Shown here: one piece after another, positions 57,553 to 64,000 of the stretch
How the letters are laid out: each line of letters opens with the position of its first letter
How positions within the stretch are numbered: position 1 is the stretch's first letter
From: Gracilariopsis chorda
Lineage: Eukaryota > Rhodophyta > Florideophyceae > Gracilariales > Gracilariaceae
Direction of reading: 5' to 3'
Length of the DNA: 64,000 bases
Assembly (NCBI GenBank): GCA_003194525.1
Contig: NBIV01000203.1
Span: forward strand, 48,716-112,715
Position numbers and translations under genes: made by a program
Notes under the pieces: generated by a model
What the model was told of the DNA's origin: nothing
The model's input: only the letters and a program-made list of their open reading frames with translations
The model's database searches: none

Positions 57553-59729
57553 ATGTCGAGAAATCCCTCCGACGCGGAGCCAGTGGTTACGCGTAGTCGC
57601 TCCCGCGACAACGCGGACTCTTCCGAAGTTCGGTTCGTACCCCGTATCCCTATACGGACAAGTTCCAGCCGTGCTGGCGCCGCTTCATCGCGGAATGATA
57701 CCCCCGACCGGGAACCCCGGAACCTCCTTTTGCCCTCGTTATCACCCCCGCAGGGGAATGCAGCATCGACTCCGGCTGTTGCCGCAGTGCCCCAGGCACC
57801 CCGGCCTGCTCCCGCTGTCGCGGCTTCAAGCCCCCGTGGAACGGGTGATAACACCCCCCAGGGAACTTCCCTGGAATCCCAGGTCCGCGCTCTGTGGACC
57901 GCCCATGACACCCTTGTAGGGGAACTAAAATCCCTCCAAGAGGTGGTCTCGGCAACCCCCGTAAAGGAGGTCGCCGAGGAGCTCCGTATTTTACGGTCTG
58001 ACGTCAACTCCGTGTTGGAGAGTTTGGAACAACCCGCCGCCTTCATCGAAGGAGTTGAAGCCCGATTTGATCGGATTGGTGCCCGCCTGGAGACGCTGGA
58101 GCAGTTCGTCCTCATGGACAAACCATCCCCGGGTGATCCGGTAAACGAGGCATCGCACAACGACCAGCTTGCTGGGAAGAAGAAACGCCGTCACCGACGG
58201 AAACATCACCGAAAATATTCGGACTCCGATTCTTCGACATCGTCGGACTCACCCCGAAACCATTCGGTTAGCTCGAGCTCCTCGGACTCCGACTCGGAGG
58301 ACGAGAAGCGAGGCTACTCCTCCCGCTCGAAGCGGTCATCGGCCACTGAAGGTGTGGTCCGAACCCGCCAGAAGGGGAGAAGACACCCCGGTCTCCGGGA
58401 ATTGAAACCGACAAACCCGGATTATCGGAAGCTTTTATCATACCGGTACTACCGGCTTGAAGATTCGTCACTTGGACGTACGCCCCGTGGTACGGGAAAG
58501 GTGCGAGAATGCATTAAGCGAATGCAGCTCTCGCTCCGCAACCAGTATTTTACTGGAGAGGACCCAGTCCTAGTACTAGATTTCCTATCCCGCTTTGTAG
58601 CGGAGGCCGATATCCTCGGTATGAATGAGGGACAAGCCTATTTGGCTTTACCGTATTTCTTACGGGGAGTGGCCGAGGACCAATACACCTCTGTCCGAGG
58701 ATCTTCTCGCGCCTCCGAGGGAGGAGTTACTTGCTGGCCGGAGGCTGTGCAGTATCTTCTGCGCTCCTACGCCACCAACACCGCTATTCAGCAGGCTATC
58801 CTCGCTTTGCGAGATACACGCCAGCGTGCTGGAGAGACCGAGACCGATTACTCGGTGCGCCTTAACAAGGCTTTCCACAGATGTGGTAACGTATACCCCG
58901 CTGGGGAGCGCAGTACCATGTTCATTGATGGTCTTGACCCGGCAATCCGGAGTTTAGTTACCCGTTATCGGGAGGACAAGCGAAGGATCACCTACCTCGA
59001 GCTGGTCCAACACGCTCGAGCGGAAGGGGATGCACTTCGTGCAAGAACTCCGAACAATCGGTCTAAATCCGCCAAGGCGTTGTTGCTGGAAAGCGAAGCT
59101 TCCTCTCTCCCGCTCACCGCGGATGGGAACCCTGGACAGGGATTTGATACCGTGCATTTAGCGCAGGGGGATGGTGTGTCGATACCCACCAGTGAGTTAC
59201 CGTCAACGACGGAGATGACCCATGATACGGGAACAGAAGATCCCGTTCTATACGGTGGTAACAGTCGGGTTCAACCCCAACGACTCCCGTTTTCAAACGG
59301 TCAATCCCGTTATCAACGGCCTGGATGGACTGACACCCGCCCTGCGGTTTCGCTTCTTCCGATACTCGGAATAATAATCCGCGTGTCGCGGTGCTGGCTC
59401 ACATTTGCCACCTGTGCTATGCCCATGGCCATACCTCTCCTCAGTGTATTTGTTCACTGAAGGATATGGCCAAGGTGGTGGCAAATTATGAGGCCCTCAC
59501 TCCAGAGGAGAAACGTTCCGTCCCGACGGCTTCCTACCTCCGTGCTAAAACGGACTTTTCTCACGCCCTACCACAGACCCCGCGTGCGCGGCAAGCTTCA
59601 TACACCCCGATTCGGGAGATCACGCAACCATCCGTTGCAACCCCCGCTTATGCGGATAGAAACCCCCGTCAACGGGATGAAGCACTCGTTGTCGAGGAAA
59701 CCAACCCACCGCCGAAGGCGGAAAACTAA
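57553..59729 (+). pseudogene. Gypsy gag, frameshifted before its zinc knuckle
   Basis: The main frame from ATG 57553 encodes 635 residues. There is a Ser/Arg/Pro-rich N-terminus and a coiled-coil (about residues 127-195, ESQVRALWTAHDTLVGELKSLQ...). A basic then Ser/Asp-rich linker follows (KKKRRHRRKHHRKYSDSDSS). Then comes a retrotransposon gag domain (about 320-480: RNQYFTGEDPVLVLDFLSRF, VQYLLRSYATNTAIQQAIL, ETETDYSVRLNKAF). The frame loses family likeness near 59340. The zinc knuckle C-H-L-C-x4-H-x4-C (at about 59400) lies in another frame that runs to a TAA at 59729. A small insertion or deletion between 59300 and 59345 explains this. It could be decay, a sequencing error or, less likely, programmed frameshifting. 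Confidence 0.8.
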
Positions 59730-59746
59730 CTGAGGGAGTCTCCCCT

Positions 59747-62700
59747 TTGGGAGAGGCGTCCTCAAAAACGAGGCTGTTGGCGCCCGAGGCGTCCTCGCCT
59801 CGCTCCCCGGTGAAAGTCCTCTCGAGGAAAGACACCGCTGACGCGGACTCTGCGCACCTCGGTGTGTTGCGTCGCCCGTGGATACGGAGTAAAAATCCCC
59901 GGATTCCCGGTAGAGTCTTGGTCTTGGCCAAGCGCAATTATAAGGTCTATGCCGACCTTGGCCTTGACCCCCAGTTTATGGTGAGGTTTCTCACCGTCCT
60001 GGATACAGGTGCAGGCCCCAACTTTGTCGTGGAATCATTGTTACCCCCGCTTGTGCGGTCGCGTATCCGCTCTGACGCGGTCCCCGACATTTCGGATGCG
60101 AACAACAATCCGTTACAAACGATGGGCACAGTGGACCTCGTCGTGAGACTTGGTACATCTGTGGTGAAGTTGGACTTCATCGTTTGCCGTTCACTGGCAG
60201 CACCAGTCATACTGGGATGTGATTACTGCGACAGATTTGTCGACGCAATCAGGCCCCGCCTCAGGCGTGTAGAACTTGAAAACGGATCGTCGGTTCCGAT
60301 TGTTCGCCGCCCGCTAAAGCGGTCCTCTCGGAAACAAGTTTCCGCTCCCTGCTGCGCAGGAACCACCGCCCGCGTCCCGCGAGTCCACCAAGCTCCGCGT
60401 CGCTGCCTCGGTTTCTATACCGGCTGAGTCCCAAGTCTGGGTACAGGTAAATTCCCGTCAACACGGTCTTCGGGTTATACAACCCCTCGCCTCGTTGTAC
60501 GAGAAATCCCAGCTGGCGCTGGCTAATGGAATTGTCTCCATTTCCCCGGATGTTCCTTTCCGGATATTGGTTGCCAACCTTGGCAAACACCCCCAGTATC
60601 TGGTCAAACACCAAGTAATTGGGAGTGTAACCCCCCATCCTATGGGAATGCTGCCAACGAAGATGACAGCCGCCGATTTACTCGGAGTTACCACCTCTTC
60701 TGAGGAGTTCACCCCGCCGTCCGAAGACGTCAAGTCTAAGGAGGGGGAGGAAACCGCTACTTCAGCGTCGAACATACCGAGTAACTCGGAATTGCGAACC
60801 ACACCTGTTCCACAGGACAATGCTCCATCGAGCAATGACCGGATTGATCCGGAAAAAGCACTTGAAGCGCTGGACTTCAGCCACGTGCCAGAGTCGCACC
60901 GCAACAAACTCCGTACTATGTTACGGGAATTCACCACAATGTGGGATGGCTCGCTTGGCGAGATTGATGCAACGGAACACCGGATCGATTTAATCCCCGG
61001 TGCGCGACCGGTTGCACAACCCCCTTACAGGGCAGGTCCGAAAGCTCGGGAAGAGGAACAGTCCCAGGTGGACAAGATGCTCCGCGCAGGTGTGATTGAG
61101 CCCGCTCAATCGCCCTGGGCATCCCCAGTTGTACTGGCTTTAAAGGCTGACGGAACCTGGAGGTTCTGTGTCGACTACCGCCGGCTCAATGCCGTGACTG
61201 TTAGGGACACGTACCCCATCCCTCGTATGGACGAGTGCATTGACTCCCTTGGAGACGCCACCGTGTTCACGGCCCTTGATGCCAATTGGGGATATTGGCA
61301 AGTACCTGTCAGACAGGAGGATCGCGACAAAACCGCATTCACCTGCCATGCAGGAACGTACCGCTTCAAGCGGATGCCATTTGGGTTAACCAACGCCCCC
61401 CGCCACCTTTCAGCGTGCAGTAGATATTCTACTCAACCGCTTTAAGTGGCGGAGTTGTCTGGTCTACCTTGATGATATTATCATCTTCTCCAACTCGTTG
61501 GACGACCATCTCACTCACGTCCGAGACGTGCTGACCGTACTCCGCGATGCGGGAATTACCCTCAAGTTGAGGAAATGCGAGTTTTTCACAGATACTGTGA
61601 AGTATCTGGGTCACATTATCCGTCCTGGACGGTTAGCGATCGAGAAAGCTCGAGTCAAATCCCTCGTTGAGGCGAAAGAACCCCGTACTCAAACGGAACT
61701 GCGCTCCTTTCTGGGGCTGGTCAACGTCTATCGACGGTTTATCCCGAACTTTTCGGATACTGCAGCGCCCCTGAACGCGTTGTTGCGAAAGGGGAACCCC
61801 CCAAAACTGGGAACATTTACGCCCGAGCAATCGGAAGCCTTTAACTCCTTGAAGGAGGCTGTCACATCAGCACCAATCCTACATCTCCCAAAACTTGGAT
61901 TGCCATACTCCGTAGATACGGACTCGAGCGACTACCAAGTCGGGTGTGCTCTTTTTCAAACCACCCCCGAGGGGGAACGACACCCAATTGGTTATTGGTC
62001 GCGCTCGCTCAATGTCCATGAGCGGAACTACTCCGTATCGGAGAAAGAGTGCCTCGCCGTCGTATGGGCGATGACCACTCTGCGCCCCTACCTTATGGGA
62101 GTCCATTTCACCGTGTACACGGATCATTCCTCACTGAGGTGGTTAATGAATATCTCCGACCCGTCGGGACGCCTCATGCGCTGGAGACTCCGCCTCGCGG
62201 AATATGACTTCCAAGTCATTTATAAAAAGGGCGCGCAGAACACCCAAGCCGACGCTCTGTCGCGTTTACCCACAAGTGGGGAGGCACTCCCAACGGAGGA
62301 TGATGAAGTCCCATGTTTCATGGCAATGGACCCGGATGATCCGGAATGTGCCGTCGAGGCTGAGCCAGAAAACTGGGACGAAGATGCTGACTTCGACTAC
62401 CTACTCGCATCGCGAGATGATTCTGAGAAACCCATACCGGGAAATTATGTACCGGTTGAGACCGAGGAAATGATCCGAGAACAATTCGGGGACCCCTTCT
62501 GTACAAGGATACGTGCACGCCTCAACGGCGGAGAGAACCTCCCTTCGGGGTGAACGACATTGGTTACCTCGTGAGGACCGTCGAGGCTACCCCACAAGTT
62601 GTGGTACCGCACACGCTACAGAAGCGGATATTGCACCTTTCGCATTACCCGAAACTCGGGGGACACTCCGGTGGGAGGAAGCTTTATCTAACCCTTCGCA

Positions 62701-64000
62701 GGGATTTCTACTGGCCCGCCATGGCGGTTGATTGCTACGCTACGGTGCGGTTTTGCACGCAATGCGCGAAGAACCGGGTCAAACTCCGGAAGCACTCCAA
62801 ACGGATGAAGCTATTCCCCGCCAGGGCGCCGCTCGAGTTTGTCGCAATTGACATTCTCGGACCATTGCTCTCTACCAGGAGAGGCAACAAGTTCCTACTC
62901 GTTATTACGGACAGGTTCTCGAAATTAGTTCGGACAGTCCCTCTAAAGAGGATTACCGCCTACACGGTCGCTCACGCCTTTGTGCGGCATTGGGTGTTTG
63001 CCTACGGACCTCCTTTGGAGCTACTTTCCGACAACGGGAAACAGTTCGCATCGCGATTTTTCCAGGACGTCTGTCGGATACTGGACGTGAAGAATCTCTT
63101 CACGACCACGTATCATCCCCAGTCTAATGGGCAGGTCGAGCGTTTCAACCGGACAATGCTCGCAGCTCTCCGTGCTTACACGGCTGACCACCCCAAGACT
63201 TGGGATATCTACACGGATGCCGTGACCTTTGCGTACAATACGCAGGTACACCGGACTACCGGAATATCCCCTTTCGAGTTGGTCCTTTCACGGACACCCC
63301 CGCCAATGGCGTTGGAATCCCAACCTACGTTGGACGCGTTCCCTTCTGTGAAGGATTACCGCCAGAAGTGGAAAGCATGGCTGACCAAGCTGGTACCCGC
63401 AGCGCGGAAGGCGATGGACCACGCCCAAGCCGCCTACAAACGGAATTTCGATGCTCGCTTGCGAGGAGGCAAACCGGAACAGATCAACTCCGGGGACTTC
63501 GTATTCGTCCGCAAGGAGTACTACAACCCTGAAAGGGAGAAGCACCATAAGCTCTCGCTTGTGGCGGATGGTCCTTTCAAGGTTATCTCCGTCACGACGG
63601 ACACGGTGGTTGTGGAAATGGGTGACGCGCATGAGCGGTTATCTCGCGATCGCATCGTGCTAGCTCCGCCACCCTCGACTGAGGCTGCACCAGCTACGCT
63701 GGACCCTACGCTGGAATATGGCTCTGCATCCGATACATCGGTGGTGAGACGGCCTACCGTGCTACCACACCCCTCCCGGGGACTCTCAGACCTACCGACC
63801 CTGTCGGACTCACCGGCTCAGCCGGGTAATTCGGGCCTCTCTGTGCCCGCCCCTATGGCGCGAATCTACACCCGCCAGGCGGGGCATGTTATCCCTTATC
63901 CCGCCGCTCCGTCTCAGGAGGGGGAGGAGAACACTCGTTTTCGAGGAATGAGATCGCCGTCGCAACGGGAAACACGCCGTACCATACGGACAACTGACCG
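59747..64000 (+). pseudogene. Gypsy pol (protease, RT, RNase H, integrase), several frame breaks
   Basis: 59747-60427: aspartic protease with VLDTGAGPNFV and VILGCDYCDRF. 60495-61445: start of reverse transcriptase with GTWRFCVDYRRLNAVT and FTALDANWGYWQVP. A run of six C near 61398-61403 shifts the frame. 61446-62553: Y-L-D-D active site (about 61470), connection and RNase H (YSVDTDSSDYQVGCALF, YTDHSSLRWL). The next frame starts one base back at 62550 and stays open to the window edge. It holds the integrase zinc finger (H-L-S-H...C-T-Q-C) and the D-D-E core (AIDILGPL, LSDNGKQF, SNGQVERFNRT). It ends in a Pro/Ser-rich tail without a visible chromodomain. Three frame breaks suggest an inactive copy, unless they are sequence errors. 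Confidence 0.88.

Larger units (their letters stand above)
56703..64000 (+). mobile_element. Ty3/gypsy retrotransposon, 3' end beyond the window
   Basis: The leader (about 56.7-57.5 kb, probably LTR plus untranslated region) is followed by gag and a pol with protease, reverse transcriptase, RNase H and then integrase, the Ty3/gypsy order. The right end and 3' LTR are outside the window. The left border is a guess from a TG at 56703 and could be off by a few hundred bases. The whole element is filled with short perfect inverted repeats (see findings). Several frame breaks exist. Confidence 0.85.

Overview
The window is nuclear DNA from an intron-poor, gene-dense eukaryote. A red alga, probably a florideophyte, is the best fit, but this is inference. 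It rests on an intronless cytosolic DPE2-type glucanotransferase (floridean starch metabolism), a UDP-glucose 4,6-dehydratase-like enzyme, a broken plastid-type carotenoid-isomerase-like gene, an NB-ARC/WD40 gene, and many LTR and DNA transposons packed between compact housekeeping genes. Only two introns could be shown; both have GTAAGT donors and CTAAC branch-like motifs.

Layout. 1-17.2 kb is accessory DNA. It holds a decayed Tigger/pogo transposase, a divergent pair of secreted von Willebrand A (vWA) proteins, a PIF/Harbinger transposase with a second ORF 4 nt behind it, an Rv2258c-like methyltransferase, a UDP-sugar dehydratase, a truncated carotenoid-isomerase-like pseudogene, a Myb/SANT ORF split by one TAG, and a decayed Ty1/copia element. 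Structured hairpin repeats lie around the transposons.

17.7-46.6 kb is a housekeeping island of single-copy genes on both strands: V-ATPase B, DPE2, FAM98-like, a spliced coiled-coil protein, TRM112, the mRNA-export helicase DBP5, a spliced C2H2 zinc-finger protein, a low-complexity protein with repeated W-R-x-x-A-R motifs, BTB-BACK-MATH, a CX5R phosphatase, a BET1-like SNARE, a Frag1/DRAM/Sfk1 membrane protein, an OSCA/TMEM63 channel, a copine-like tandem C2 protein and proteasome RPN1. They cover housekeeping functions and do not form a pathway cluster.

47.3-64 kb is again accessory: an NB-ARC/WD40 pseudogene whose P-loop region is missing, an intact piggyBac-like transposase with palindromic flanks, a second Harbinger-like pseudogene interrupted by a 549-bp solo LTR with a 5-bp target duplication, and a Ty3/gypsy element running off the right edge. 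The gypsy sequence is crowded with tiny perfect inverted repeats.

The most novel-looking items are the mini-hairpin texture of the gypsy element, the W-R-x-x-A-R repeat protein, the repeated triple-hairpin elements, and the G:C-to-A:T nonsense pattern shared by decayed genes. No coherent new defence or metabolic operon was seen.
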